Shown: piece by piece, positions 1 to 7,504 of the stretch | How the letters are laid out: every line of letters starts with the position of its first letter | Numbering within the stretch: the first letter of the stretch is position 1 | NCBI GenBank assembly: GCA_046152925.1 | Contig: JBJXFX010000046.1 | Location: 1-43,267, forward strand | Length of the DNA: 43,267 nt | Direction: 5' to 3' | DNA from: CAMAUF01 sp046152925 | GTDB lineage: Bacteria; Chloroflexota; Dehalococcoidia; Tepidiformales; Tepidiformaceae | Position numbers and translations under genes: made by a program | Notes under the pieces: model-generated | Seen by the model: the letters and a program-made list of their open reading frames with translations, nothing else | Told to the model about the DNA's origin: nothing | Database searches by the model: none

Positions 1-1634
1 GGCCCGCCGGCCCCTTCCATGGAGCAGGAGAGATAGATGATTGAGGGATTGACCGCCCGCACGTCGTCGTAGGAGAGTCCGACGGAGTCGAGGAAGCCCG
101 GCGTGAAGCTCTCGACGAGGACGTCCGAGGCCGCCGCGAGCCGGAGAGCGGCCTCGCGCGCGCGGGGGTGCTTGAGGTTCAGGGTGATTGCCTGCTTGTC
201 GCGGTTGCAGTTCGCGAAGTAGGCGCTGGCGTCGGGGAAGGCCCCGCGCTGCGGCCCGCCCGTCCTGAACACGTCATAACGCGTCGACGACTCGACGCGG
301 ATGACTTCGGCGCCGAGCCAGGCAAGCGTCTGGGTCGAGAGCGGGCCAACGCCGACCCAGGAGAAGTCCGCGACGCGCAGGCCTTCGAGGATCCGTCGCG
401 AGTCCGTCTCGGAGGTGGGCGCTGGTGGTTGTGGGCGGGCTGGGGCTTCGCCAGTCGACGTGAGGAGCGAGGCCGTCGGAAGCCAGGGTGTGGCGGCCAT
501 GCGCACGGGGGCGCCGGGGACGAGCACAGGCCGGCCCAGCTCGGGAAAGGTGACGCGCTCGAAGTACTCGCGGTGGAGGAGTTGGGCGTTGGTCAGCAGG
601 TCGGCCGGGTTCGAAACGGGGCAGAGCATGATGCCGCGCGCTTGACCCTCTTCGTAGAGGGCCATCTTCTTGCGCGTGGCGAAGAAGCCGACGACCGACG
701 CCTCGAGTTCGCGCGCCTTTTCGGGGCCGGGCGTGCCGGGCCCGGACTGCGGCAGCTTTGCCCACTCTTCGGGGTCGAAGAGCGGGGTGAAGCCGGTTTC
801 GCGCATCCAGGCGGCGAGCGGGGCCATTGCGTCAGGGGTGCGGCCGAAGGCGACGTGGCCGTCGGCGCAGGGGTAGACGAGCCGCGAGCCGGTCGCGCCA
901 TAGGCCCGTCCGCCGCCAGCGCGCTTCGTGACAAGCCCTTGGAACTCGTAGAAGAGGCGCGCGTTCCCGAGGCAGCAGGCGATCGCCTCTTGCATCGACA
1001 CGTCGACGAGTTGGCCCCGCCCGGTGAGCTCCCGCGCATGGAGCGCGACCAACGTCCCCACCAGCCCTTGAAGGCTCGCGTGGACATAACCTTGCTCGAC
1101 AGAGGGCCGCAGTGGTGCACGGTCGGGGTCGCCACAGAGGCTGAGGAGGCCCCCCGCCGCCATCCCGATCAGGTCGGTGCCGGCCCAGCGGCCGGCGGGG
1201 CCGGTCCGCCCGAAGGGCGTGATCGACGTCCAAATCAACTTGGGGAAGTGGGGGCCTGTCTCGGGATAGTCGAGCCCGAGCTTCGCCATCGCACCGGGAG
1301 GCTGGGATTCGATCAGGACGTCGGCTTCGCCCAACAGCTTGAGGAAGGCGACGCGGCCGACGGGCGCCTTCAGGTCGAGTTCGACCGTTTCGCGGCCTGC
1401 GTTGAGGTGGAGCCACGGCAGGGAGACGGGCTCGCCGTCCGCACCGATCGCGAACGGGCCGCGGCGTGCGAGCGGGTCGCCACTCGGTGGGACGACCCGT
1501 GTGACGCGTGCGCCGAGGCCGCTCAGGAGGCGGACGGCGAGGGCGCCCATCTCCGTGGTGAGGTCGAGCACGCGAAGGCCGGCCCAGGGCGGCGCAGGAG
1601 CCGGCAGTGGTTGCGAAGCCGGCGCGGCCATCAT
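1..1634 (-). CDS. Tandem-domain CaiB/BaiF (family III) CoA-transferase, C-terminus beyond window
   Basis: The minus strand is open from an ATG at 1634 to the left edge (544 codons seen, no stop). Residues about 15-370 form one CaiB/BaiF CoA-transferase domain, opening with GLRVLDLTTEMGALAVRLLS. A second copy starts near residue 414 with ILEGLRVADFSWVGVGPLST and includes the FANCNRDKQAITLNLKHPRA region, so this is the fused double-domain form (about 800 aa in the family). Such enzymes move CoA between carboxylic acids. In the first half, the position that holds the catalytic Asp in family III enzymes appears to be Tyr183 (EQGYVHAS); the matching region of the second half lies outside the window. 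ATG 1634 directly follows a second ATG and an AAGG-type ribosome site. It is transcribed away from the CoA-transferase at 1695. The substrate cannot be told from sequence. Confidence 0.88.
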   Translation of the reverse strand, partial: MMAAPASQPLPAPAPPWAGLRVLDLTTEMGALAVRLLSGLGARVTRVVPPSGDPLARRGPFAIGADGEPVSLPWLHLNAGRETVELDLKAPVGRVAFLKLLGEADVLIESQPPGAMAKLGLDYPETGPHFPKLIWTSITPFGRTGPAGRWAGTDLIGMAAGGLLSLCGDPDRAPLRPSVEQGYVHASLQGLVGTLVALHARELTGRGQLVDVSMQEAIACCLGNARLFYEFQGLVTKRAGGGRAYGATGSRLVYPCADGHVAFGRTPDAMAPLAAWMRETGFTPLFDPEEWAKLPQSGPGTPGPEKARELEASVVGFFATRKKMALYEEGQARGIMLCPVSNPADLLTNAQLLHREYFERVTFPELGRPVLVPGAPVRMAATPWLPTASLLTSTGEAPARPQPPAPTSETDSRRILEGLRVADFSWVGVGPLSTQTLAWLGAEVIRVESSTRYDVFRTGGPQRGAFPDASAYFANCNRDKQAITLNLKHPRAREAALRLAAASDVLVESFTPGFLDSVGLSYDDVRAVNPSIIYLSCSMEGAGG

Positions 1635-1694
1635 CCTTGCGACTCCGTGGCGGCCAGGCGAAGCTGCGCGCACGGTCCTTTCCGGAGGCGGGCG

Positions 1695-2900
1695 ATGGCG
1701 GCACCACTCGATGGCGTGCGGGTCTTAGAGGTCGCGAACTGGCTGGCGGCGCCAGCGGCGGCGGCGATGATGGCGGACATGGGCGCGGATGTTATCAAAG
1801 TCGAGCCCCCCGGCGGTGACCCCTACCGCGCGACCGGCGTGAAGATCGGCTTCGACATCCCGTTCGCGATGAACTACAGCTTCCAACTCGACAACCGGGG
1901 GAAGCGCTCGATCACGGTCGACCTCGATAAGCCGGGAGGCGCCGAGACCGTGCGCGAACTCGCGAAGACGGCGGACATCTTCATCACGAACCTGCTGCCC
2001 GAGCGGCGGGCCCGCTATGGGCTGACGTTCGAGGACCTGAAGGCGGTGAGCCCGAAGGTCGCCTACGTCTTGCTCAGCGGGTATGGGAGCGAAGGGCCGG
2101 AATCGTGGCGGCCTGGGTTCGACCACGCAGCCTTCTGGGCGGCGAGCGGGATCATGGGCCTGATGGGCGAGCCGACCGAGGCGCCGCCCGACTGCCGTTC
2201 CGGCCAGGGCGACCACACGACCTCGCTGAACATCCTCGCGGCGAGCCTCGCGGCGCTACGTATGGCCGAAGTGACCGGTGAGGCGCAGTTCGTCGAGACC
2301 TGTCTCCAGGTCTCGGGGATGTGGACGATCGCGGCGGACTATGCCTCGACGCTTGCGAGCGGCGTCGACCCGAAGCGCGCCAGCCGCAATGCCCCGCGGA
2401 CGCCGATCACGAACCACTTCCAGTGTGGCGACGGCCGCTGGATCCAGTTCGCGATGCCGAAGCCGTTCCCCGCCTACTGGCCGCGCTTTGCGAAGGCGGT
2501 CGGCAAGCCGGAATGGGCCGACCTGGCGCCGGACCTCGAAGCGTTGCGCAAGCACAACGTCGCCTGGGTGGCGGAGCTCGATGGCGTGTTCGCGACGAAG
2601 CCGCTGGCGGAGTGGGGCGCCATTTTCGATGAAGCGGGGATCATCTGGGCGGGCGTCGCGACGCCGCTGGAGGTCGCCGCGAGCCCACAGGTCCAACAGA
2701 TGGGCTGGATCACGGAGTTGGACCACCCGGTCCACGGGCCCTTCAAGACGCTCAACACGCCCTTCCGGATGCACGGGACGGACACAGGCGCGCGCGGCCC
2801 CGCTCCAGAAGCCGGAGCCAACACCGAAGCAGTGCTCCGCGAGGCCGGCTGGCGCGAGGAGCAACTCGCGGAGCTCGCGGCGGCGGGAGTCTTCGGGTAA
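1695..2900 (+). CDS. CaiB/BaiF (family III) CoA-transferase
   Basis: A 401-residue single-domain family III CoA-transferase, the usual length. It opens with LDGVRVLEVANWLAAPAAAA, then a GADVIKVEPPGGDPYR Rossmann-type segment, DNRGKRSITVDL and a YGSEGPESWRPGFDHA region. Asp173 in GQGDHTTSLN sits where the catalytic Asp forms the acyl anhydride and glutamyl-type intermediates in formyl-CoA transferase. The reading frame is open far upstream, but family similarity starts at ATG 1695, which has GGAGG at 1684-1688 six bases ahead, so that start is chosen. Only 60 bases separate it from the divergent double-domain CoA-transferase, so the two probably share a promoter region and perhaps a pathway. 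The substrate is unknown. Confidence 0.92.
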   Translation: MAAPLDGVRVLEVANWLAAPAAAAMMADMGADVIKVEPPGGDPYRATGVKIGFDIPFAMNYSFQLDNRGKRSITVDLDKPGGAETVRELAKTADIFITNLLPERRARYGLTFEDLKAVSPKVAYVLLSGYGSEGPESWRPGFDHAAFWAASGIMGLMGEPTEAPPDCRSGQGDHTTSLNILAASLAALRMAEVTGEAQFVETCLQVSGMWTIAADYASTLASGVDPKRASRNAPRTPITNHFQCGDGRWIQFAMPKPFPAYWPRFAKAVGKPEWADLAPDLEALRKHNVAWVAELDGVFATKPLAEWGAIFDEAGIIWAGVATPLEVAASPQVQQMGWITELDHPVHGPFKTLNTPFRMHGTDTGARGPAPEAGANTEAVLREAGWREEQLAELAAAGVFG

Positions 2901-2954
2901 CGCCTCGGTGTTGAGGGCTTTACGACCGCGCCCCTAGTGCGGTTTGATCGTGCT

Positions 2955-3305
2955 ATGCCAATCTATGAGTTCCGCTGCGCCGACTGCAGCAAAATCACGA
3001 GCCATTTCACCCGGAAGGTCGATACGGAGGTGCGCCCGCCGTGTCAGCACTGCGGGAGCGCGCAAACGTCCCGGATGATGTCCAAGTTCGGGCGCAGCTA
3101 CAGCCGGTCCGACATCCTGGAGAAGTACGGTGACCCCGGCCAGTCGGGAGGCAACGGCCCCGACGACTACCGCGACCCGCGCCAGATTGGCTCCTGGGTC
3201 GAAAAGAAGTTCGACGAGTACGGCATGGACCTGCCCGATGGGGCGCGTGAGATGATCGACGCCGCCCGCGAAGGGGTGATGCCCGACCCGATTAAGGACC
3301 TTTGA
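2955..3305 (+). CDS. FmdB-family zinc ribbon protein
   Basis: A 116-residue protein starting MPIYEFRCADC, the typical FmdB/regulatory zinc-ribbon opening. Two CxxC knuckles (Cys8/Cys11 and Cys30/Cys33) would bind one zinc. The tail carries a polar, Gly/Asp-rich linker and a helical C-terminus. Family members are small and poorly understood; FmdB itself was proposed as a regulator of amide and formamide use. No clear Shine-Dalgarno is present before ATG 2955; a TTTGAT hexamer lies six bases upstream. Its stop overlaps the start region of the translin gene, so the two are likely co-transcribed. Role here unknown. Confidence 0.85.
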   Translation: MPIYEFRCADCSKITSHFTRKVDTEVRPPCQHCGSAQTSRMMSKFGRSYSRSDILEKYGDPGQSGGNGPDDYRDPRQIGSWVEKKFDEYGMDLPDGAREMIDAAREGVMPDPIKDL

Positions 3306-3307
3306 GC

Positions 3308-3919
3308 GTGGTCTCGACCGCGCCCCTCGACCAGGCCATCCCGCGGATCCTCGAGACGATGGCGCGCAAGAGCGCGGCCCGCGAGACGGCGCTCGCATCC
3401 TGCCGGGCGATCATCCGGCTGAGCGCCAACTCGATCCGGGCCATCCACCGGCTTGAGTTCGAGCGTGCCGAGGGCCTGCTCGCTGAGGCACGGGCGGCCC
3501 ACGCGACGGCGCTGGCCGCGCTCCGGCCGTTCGGCGACATCTACAACGCCGGCTTCCTGCACGACGCGCAGAAGGAGCTGGCCGAGGCGCACACGACGCT
3601 TCAGCTGCTCAGCGGCGGCGAGATCCCGCTCCCGGAGGAACTCGGCGTGGAGGACGCGGCGTATCTCAACGGGATAGCCGAGGCGGTTGGCGAAGTCCGC
3701 CGCATGGTGCTCGACCGGCTGCGGCGCGGCGAGTTCGACGGCTGCGAGGCGCTGCTGGCGGCGATGGACGACATCTACGACGCGCTCGTGACCGTGGACT
3801 TCCCCGACGCGATGACCGGCGGCCTGCGCCGGACGACGGACCAGACGCGGGGCATCCTGGAGAAGACGCGGGGCGACCTGACGATGGCGATGGTCCAGCG
3901 CCGGGCATCGGGTGGGTAG
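3308..3919 (+). CDS. Translin family protein
   Basis: A largely helical protein of about 203 residues matching the translin family, which forms octameric RNA/DNA-binding rings in eukaryotes and occurs in archaea and some bacteria, including Chloroflexota. Visible family hallmarks are NAGFLHDAQKELAEAHT, YLNGIAEAVGEVRRMVLDRL, MDDIYDALVTVDFPDAMT and a C-terminal LRRTTDQTRGILEKTRGDL. GTG 3308 is chosen because AAGGA at 3294-3298 is nine bases ahead; a TTG at 3302 overlapping the fmdB stop is the alternative. Probably in an operon with the FmdB gene. Bacterial function is unknown; nucleic-acid binding is inferred from family. Confidence 0.85.
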   Translation: MVSTAPLDQAIPRILETMARKSAARETALASCRAIIRLSANSIRAIHRLEFERAEGLLAEARAAHATALAALRPFGDIYNAGFLHDAQKELAEAHTTLQLLSGGEIPLPEELGVEDAAYLNGIAEAVGEVRRMVLDRLRRGEFDGCEALLAAMDDIYDALVTVDFPDAMTGGLRRTTDQTRGILEKTRGDLTMAMVQRRASGG

Positions 3920-3999
3920 GTGAGAGCTGCGCGTTCGGGGCCGAGCGGGCCGTATCGGGGCCCGCGCCTGGGCGATAGAATGTCCGGACGGGAGGTCGA

Positions 4000-4575
4000 A
4001 TGACTGCGGCGCCAACCCTTGTCCCGCCCAAACTGACAGCTGACGAGTTCCTGCTCAGCGCCGAAAGCGACGGATTCGAGCTGGTCGATGGCGTCGTCGA
4101 GGAGGTCGCGATGGGGTCCGAGTCGAGTTGGCTTGGTGGTGAGTTGCACGGCCGTCTTCGAGAGTTTGTGCGTGCCGGACGGCTCGGGCTCGTTTTCCCC
4201 CAGGAGTCGGGGATCACCATCTGGCCAGGCGACCCGTTCACGGTGCGCAAGCCCGACGTGCTCTTCGTGCGCCGTGATCGCGTGCCCGCAGGGGGTATCC
4301 CGAAGGGCTGGCTGAGCGTCGTGCCCGACCTGGTGGTTGAAGTGGTTTCGCCGCGCGAAAACGCGGGCGCGTTGCAGGGCAAGCTGTTCGACTACCGGCG
4401 GGCTGGCGTGCCGCTGATTTGGGTGATCTATCCCGACCCGAAGTCGGCCGTGGTTTGGCGAGGCGAGTCGGTCGAACTTGTGCCCGCCGATGGCGTCCTG
4501 GACGGTGGAGACGTGCTGCCTGGGTTCCGGCTGAGCCTGCGGGACCTCTTCGAGGCGGCGGGGGAGTTCGTGTAA
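4000..4575 (+). CDS. Uma2 family (DUF820) PD-(D/E)XK nuclease-like protein
   Basis: A 191-residue protein with the Uma2/DUF820 layout: LTADEFLLSA at the N-terminus, FELVDGVVEEV, then the nuclease-like core with RKPDVLFV and PDLVVEVVSPRENAGAL followed by KLFDYRRAGVPLIWVIYP. The Asp of KPDV, the Glu of VEV and Lys near KLFDY fit a restriction-endonuclease-like fold. The family is abundant in Cyanobacteria and Chloroflexota and its role is unsettled; some copies are mobile. ATG 4000 has GGAGG at 3991-3995. It stands about 80 bases after the translin gene and could have its own promoter. Confidence 0.88.
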   Translation: MTAAPTLVPPKLTADEFLLSAESDGFELVDGVVEEVAMGSESSWLGGELHGRLREFVRAGRLGLVFPQESGITIWPGDPFTVRKPDVLFVRRDRVPAGGIPKGWLSVVPDLVVEVVSPRENAGALQGKLFDYRRAGVPLIWVIYPDPKSAVVWRGESVELVPADGVLDGGDVLPGFRLSLRDLFEAAGEFV

Positions 4576-4618
4576 TTCTGGGTTCGTGCGCATCCCGGCG
4601 GCGAGCTTCCACGTACGG

Positions 4619-5326
4619 ATGTGTATGGCGGGAGGCGTGGGGTCCTTCTCTTGTTGGCTTGTCATGGGCGCGGTCGTCGTATCGATCGCTGGCTTGGGCT
4701 GGCTGGGAAGGGTCATGAGCGGCGGCCCGGCTCATGCCCAAGGCCCGGCGTGTCAGGGGTTCCTTGAGTTCGCCGATCAACCAGCAGTCAAGGGCCAGGT
4801 GGTACCGGGCCTTGCGTTGAACGTGCGTCAGATTGACGACGAGAAGGGCCTTGCCGATCCGGGTCAGAAGATAGACGAGGTGCGGGCAACGTGGTCGGAT
4901 CCGGGGAGCGGAGTTGCCGGTGGAAAGGCAAAGTGCATTTGGGTCGCCATGAAGGAGCCTGGCGATGAGAACGACTTCCCAGGCTTCGCGCAGTACATCC
5001 TGGCGCCGTCGGAGCGCGAGTTCGTGTTCGTGCCGGAGGCGATCGAAGGGGAACTCTGCTTCCGGTTTGTGTTGATTAGCGATACAGCTCGCGGCGAACC
5101 CACGGACCGGTGCGTCACCATCAAACAGTCCAGGCCGCACCTGATCGCGTCGGACAACAACCCTGCGGGACCGCCGCCGGCCGCGCCATCCACCGGGACG
5201 GGCGCCGAGGACGGGACGAGCTGGATCCTCCCCGGTAGCCTGCTCGCGGGCTTCGTCGCGCTGCTTGGGCTGTTGCTGGCGGCCTATCTGGTGCGCGGAC
5301 GGCGGGAGCAGTCCCACGGACGTTGA
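4619..5326 (+). CDS. Secreted, C-terminally membrane-anchored hypothetical protein
   Basis: I do not recognise the family. The protein has an N-terminal signal segment (hydrophobic core about residues 9-28) ending in an AHA-Q type cleavage site near residues 38-41. The soluble region of about 140 residues carries paired Cys that could form disulfides. A Pro/Ala/Thr-rich linker follows, then one hydrophobic helix (about residues 202-225) and a basic tail RGRREQ. This suggests an extracellular domain tethered to the membrane. The start is uncertain: GTG 4586 or ATG 4625 are also possible. It begins shortly after the Uma2 gene and ends 46 bases before the Rdx gene. Confidence 0.65.
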   Translation: MCMAGGVGSFSCWLVMGAVVVSIAGLGWLGRVMSGGPAHAQGPACQGFLEFADQPAVKGQVVPGLALNVRQIDDEKGLADPGQKIDEVRATWSDPGSGVAGGKAKCIWVAMKEPGDENDFPGFAQYILAPSEREFVFVPEAIEGELCFRFVLISDTARGEPTDRCVTIKQSRPHLIASDNNPAGPPPAAPSTGTGAEDGTSWILPGSLLAGFVALLGLLLAAYLVRGRREQSHGR

Positions 5327-5358
5327 GTCGCCACGTTGAACCGGAAGGCGTCGCCGCC

Positions 5359-5364
5359 TACAGT
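5359..5364 (+). promoter_or_regulatory. Putative -10 element (TACAGT) of the Rdx/UGSC operon
   Basis: TACAGT lies eight bases before ATG 5373 and there is no Shine-Dalgarno between them. This fits the TAnnnT start-proximal pattern seen at many genes in the window and would give a transcript beginning at or next to the start codon. Confidence 0.4.
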
Positions 5365-5372
5365 CGCCTGCG

Positions 5373-5615
5373 ATGGCACTCCAGATCACCGTCCACTACT
5401 GCGCCAGCTGTAACTACCTCCCGCGTGCGCTCTGGCTCGCCGGCGAGGTGCTCACGGAGATCCAGTCGGACGTCGCCCAGCTCACGCTCGTGCCGGGCGA
5501 CCGCGGGATCTTCGACTGGCTGGTCGACGGAGAGATGGTGTTCAGCAAGGGCGAGATCGGGCGTTTTCCCGAGCTCGACGAGCTCAAAGAGGCTATCTAC
5601 GCGAAGCTCGCCTAA
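5373..5615 (+). CDS. Rdx family (SelT/SelW/SelH-like) thioredoxin-fold redox protein
   Basis: An 80-residue protein with the Rdx fold pattern: an initial beta strand ITVHY, then CASC at residues 10-13, and a C-terminal helix ELDELKEAIYAKL. Rdx proteins are small thioredoxin-like oxidoreductases; selenoprotein members carry CxxU, while this one has Cys at both positions. The motif GEMVFSKGEIGRFPEL is typical of the family. It is the first gene of a tight operon, with the UGSC-family gene starting 12 bases after its stop, so it may reduce or be reduced by that protein. Physiological partner is inferred from position only. Confidence 0.85.
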   Translation: MALQITVHYCASCNYLPRALWLAGEVLTEIQSDVAQLTLVPGDRGIFDWLVDGEMVFSKGEIGRFPELDELKEAIYAKLA

Positions 5616-5627
5616 CGGAGGCAACCC

Positions 5628-6161
5628 ATGGCTGAGACGATCCGCATCCTCGACCCCTCGGGGCATATCCGCGTCGAAGAGGTCACCCTTGCCCGCCGGC
5701 CCGACGCCCTGCTCCAGCTCCGGCCGGGAATCCTCGAGAACAAGAAGGCAAACGCCCGCTTGCTGATGGAGACGATGGTCGAGGGGATGCGCGAACGATT
5801 CGCCCTCGGCCCGCTTACGGTCGGGAGCAAGCCGGTCGCGGGGCCGCCCAGCGCGTCCACGGTCGACCTGTTGCGAGGTGGAAGCGACTTCATCCTCGTC
5901 GGGAGCAGCGACTGAGGGAGCTGCACGACGTGGAGTGTCCACGCCGCGATTACCTTCGAGAAGCTCGGCATCCCGACGGTCTGCATCGTGACCGATGCCT
6001 TCGAGGACCTCTTTCACCTTGAAGCCGAACAGCGCGGGCTGCCCGGCCTGCCGTACGTCGTCGTCCCACATCCGCTGGGCGGCATCCGAGGGCCGGCCGT
6101 CCGCGAGAAGGCGCTGGCAGCGGTGAGCGCCGTGATCGACGCGCTCGGGAGGCGCGATTGA
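5628..6161 (+). CDS. UGSC-family selenoprotein, in-frame TGA (5913-5915) read as selenocysteine
   Basis: From ATG 5628 (GGAGG at 5617-5621) the frame runs to a TGA at 5913-5915 and then continues, open and protein-like, to TGA 6159-6161. Read through, it gives 177 residues with residue 96 in the context SSD-U-GSCTTW, the motif that names the UGSC family of (seleno)proteins. The N-terminal part has the family's GILENKKANARLL segment; the part after the TGA (FEKLGIPTVCIVTDAF, then LPYVVVPHPLGG) is clearly the rest of the same domain. A SECIS-like hairpin follows the TGA. Other family members have Cys in place of U. The reaction is unknown; the U-G-S-C arrangement suggests redox or selenol chemistry. 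The gene sits between the Rdx gene and a downstream gene whose TTG start overlaps this stop. A 95-residue product ending at 5915 is the alternative without Sec insertion. Confidence 0.88.
5926..5946 (+). promoter_or_regulatory. Candidate bacterial SECIS hairpin of the UGSC gene
   Basis: Immediately after the in-frame TGA the coding strand contains CGTGGA (5929-5934), a GTG loop (5935-5937) and TCCACG (5938-5943), a perfect six-base-pair stem. Two further C-G and G-C pairs lie below a single mismatch (5926-5927 with 5945-5946). The loop starts 20 bases after the TGA and begins with G, as bacterial SECIS elements do. The loop forces a Ser codon AGT, uncommon among neighbouring GC-rich genes. 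Structure is read by eye, not folded by computer. Confidence 0.75.
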
Positions 6162-7213
6162 GCCGCCAAGGCCGCGCCGCGGGCGCGTTCGACCTGCCGG
6201 CCGACCCTGCGGCCTTCGCCGCTGAGTGCTGGCGGCGCGGTTGGACCGACGGCTTGCCGGTCATCCCGCCGACGGCGGAGCGGGTCGCGGCGATGCTGAA
6301 GGCGACCCGTCGCGACCCGCTGGAGGTCGTGGCGACGCTGCCCCCGCGCCAAGGGGAGGCGACGGTCGAGGCGATCGCGGTCAACGCCGTGATGGCTGGC
6401 TGCGAGCCGAAGCATCTCGGCATCCTCCTCGCGGCGGTCGAGGGCGTTTCGCACGAGCGCTTCAACCTCGACGGGATCAACGCGACCACGCACCCCGCGG
6501 GCGTCTTCATCCTCGTAAGCGGCCCAGCGGCGCGGGCGGCGGGCATCCACGGCGGGGCGGGCTGCTTCGGACCGGGATTTCCGGCCAACGCGACCATCGG
6601 CCGCGCGTTGCGCCTCATCCTGCTGAGCATCGCTGGTGCGACGCCCGGCAAGGGCGACCGCGCGACCCAGGGCACGCCGGCGAAGCTCGCCTTCTGCGCG
6701 ACCGAGCGCGAGGACGCGAGCCCCTGGCCGCCGTTTCACACGACGCGCGGCTTGGAGGCAGGGCAATCGTGCGTGACGGTCTTCGCCTGTGAAGGCCCGC
6801 ACAACATCCAGGACCATGGCAGTAACACCCCGGAGGGCATCCTTCAGACGGTCGCGGGCGCCATGGGCCAAGCGGGGAGCAACAACATCCTCGCGCGCGG
6901 CGAGCCGATCCTCGTCTTTGGGCCGGAGCACGTGGCGACGGTCGCGACGGGCGGCCACACGCGGGAGTCGGTGCAGCGGTACCTCTTCGAGCACGCGCGG
7001 TATCCGGCGTCGAAGCTGTCGCCGGAATTTCTTGACATGGTGCGCGACCGCCTTCAGGGCGGCGACCCGAACGAGCCGCTGGACGCGCTCCTGCCGATGG
7101 CCGACGGCCCGGAGAGTATCCACATCCTGGTCGCCGGCGGCCCTGGGAAGCACTCGTGCTGGATGCCGACCTTCGGGGGGATGACGCGCCCGGTGACGGT
7201 GGGGTTGGGGTAG
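6158..7213 (+). CDS. Conserved protein of unknown function, co-operonic with the UGSC selenoprotein
   Basis: A 351-residue soluble protein I cannot assign to a named family. It starts at TTG 6158, overlapping the UGSC stop by four bases, with GGGAGG at 6147-6152. Features are an N-terminal CWRRGWTDGLPVIPPT segment, MAGCEPKHLG, a Gly/Cys-rich GIHGGAGCFGPGFPANATIG stretch, KGDRATQGTPAKLAFCATE, CEGPHNIQDHGS and a C-terminal HSCWMPTFGGM. Several conserved-looking Cys lie in Gly-rich turns, suggesting metal, thiol or selenol chemistry. Tight coupling to the selenoprotein and Rdx genes suggests all three act together. No signal peptide or membrane segment is visible. Confidence 0.8.
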   Translation: MSRQGRAAGAFDLPADPAAFAAECWRRGWTDGLPVIPPTAERVAAMLKATRRDPLEVVATLPPRQGEATVEAIAVNAVMAGCEPKHLGILLAAVEGVSHERFNLDGINATTHPAGVFILVSGPAARAAGIHGGAGCFGPGFPANATIGRALRLILLSIAGATPGKGDRATQGTPAKLAFCATEREDASPWPPFHTTRGLEAGQSCVTVFACEGPHNIQDHGSNTPEGILQTVAGAMGQAGSNNILARGEPILVFGPEHVATVATGGHTRESVQRYLFEHARYPASKLSPEFLDMVRDRLQGGDPNEPLDALLPMADGPESIHILVAGGPGKHSCWMPTFGGMTRPVTVGLG

Positions 7214-7237
7214 GGGGGCCGCACTTGCCATGAGTGA

Positions 7238-7243
7238 TATGCT
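7238..7243 (+). promoter_or_regulatory. Putative -10 element (TATGCT) of vapBC
   Basis: TATGCT ends six bases before GTG 7250, with no ribosome site between, matching the start-proximal TAnnnT pattern of this window. Confidence 0.4.
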
Positions 7244-7249
7244 CTCCGC

Positions 7250-7504
7250 GTGAGTACCAGCACGGCCCAAACGGCCGACGCCATGAAGTCCGCGCCCGCG
7301 AGGAACCGCGCCGCGAGCGCCGCCCCTACAGCGAAAGCCCCTCGCGCCTCCTCGCCTCGGTCTGGGACCCGCCGCCGGTATCTCACACCCGAGGATCCGC
7401 TCTGGAGTCTGGTCGGCATGGCCGATGGCCCCGACGATGGCACCGTATCGGCAGACAAGCGCACGGCTCTGGCTGAAGCGTATGGCCTCCAGCCGCAGGC
7501 GTAG
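7250..7504 (+). CDS. Probable VapB-like antitoxin
   Basis: An 84-residue protein directly ahead of and overlapping a PIN-domain toxin by 23 bases. The N-terminal 45 residues are Ala/Arg/Ser-rich and low complexity; the C-terminal half (RRYLTPEDPLWSLVGMADGP) resembles the toxin-wrapping tail of short antitoxins in which an acidic PLWSLVG segment is followed by a disordered end. No clear DNA-binding fold can be recognised. GTG 7250 is used; ATG 7283 is an alternative. Assignment rests mainly on position. Confidence 0.65.
   Translation: MSTSTAQTADAMKSAPARNRAASAAPTAKAPRASSPRSGTRRRYLTPEDPLWSLVGMADGPDDGTVSADKRTALAEAYGLQPQA

Noticed and set aside
168..1694. Plus-strand open frame joined to the CoA-transferase as one 910-residue protein
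   Set aside because: The first 509 codons are antisense to the double-domain CoA-transferase, are Arg/Gly/Glu-rich and match no domain; a ribosome site and family start are at 1695.
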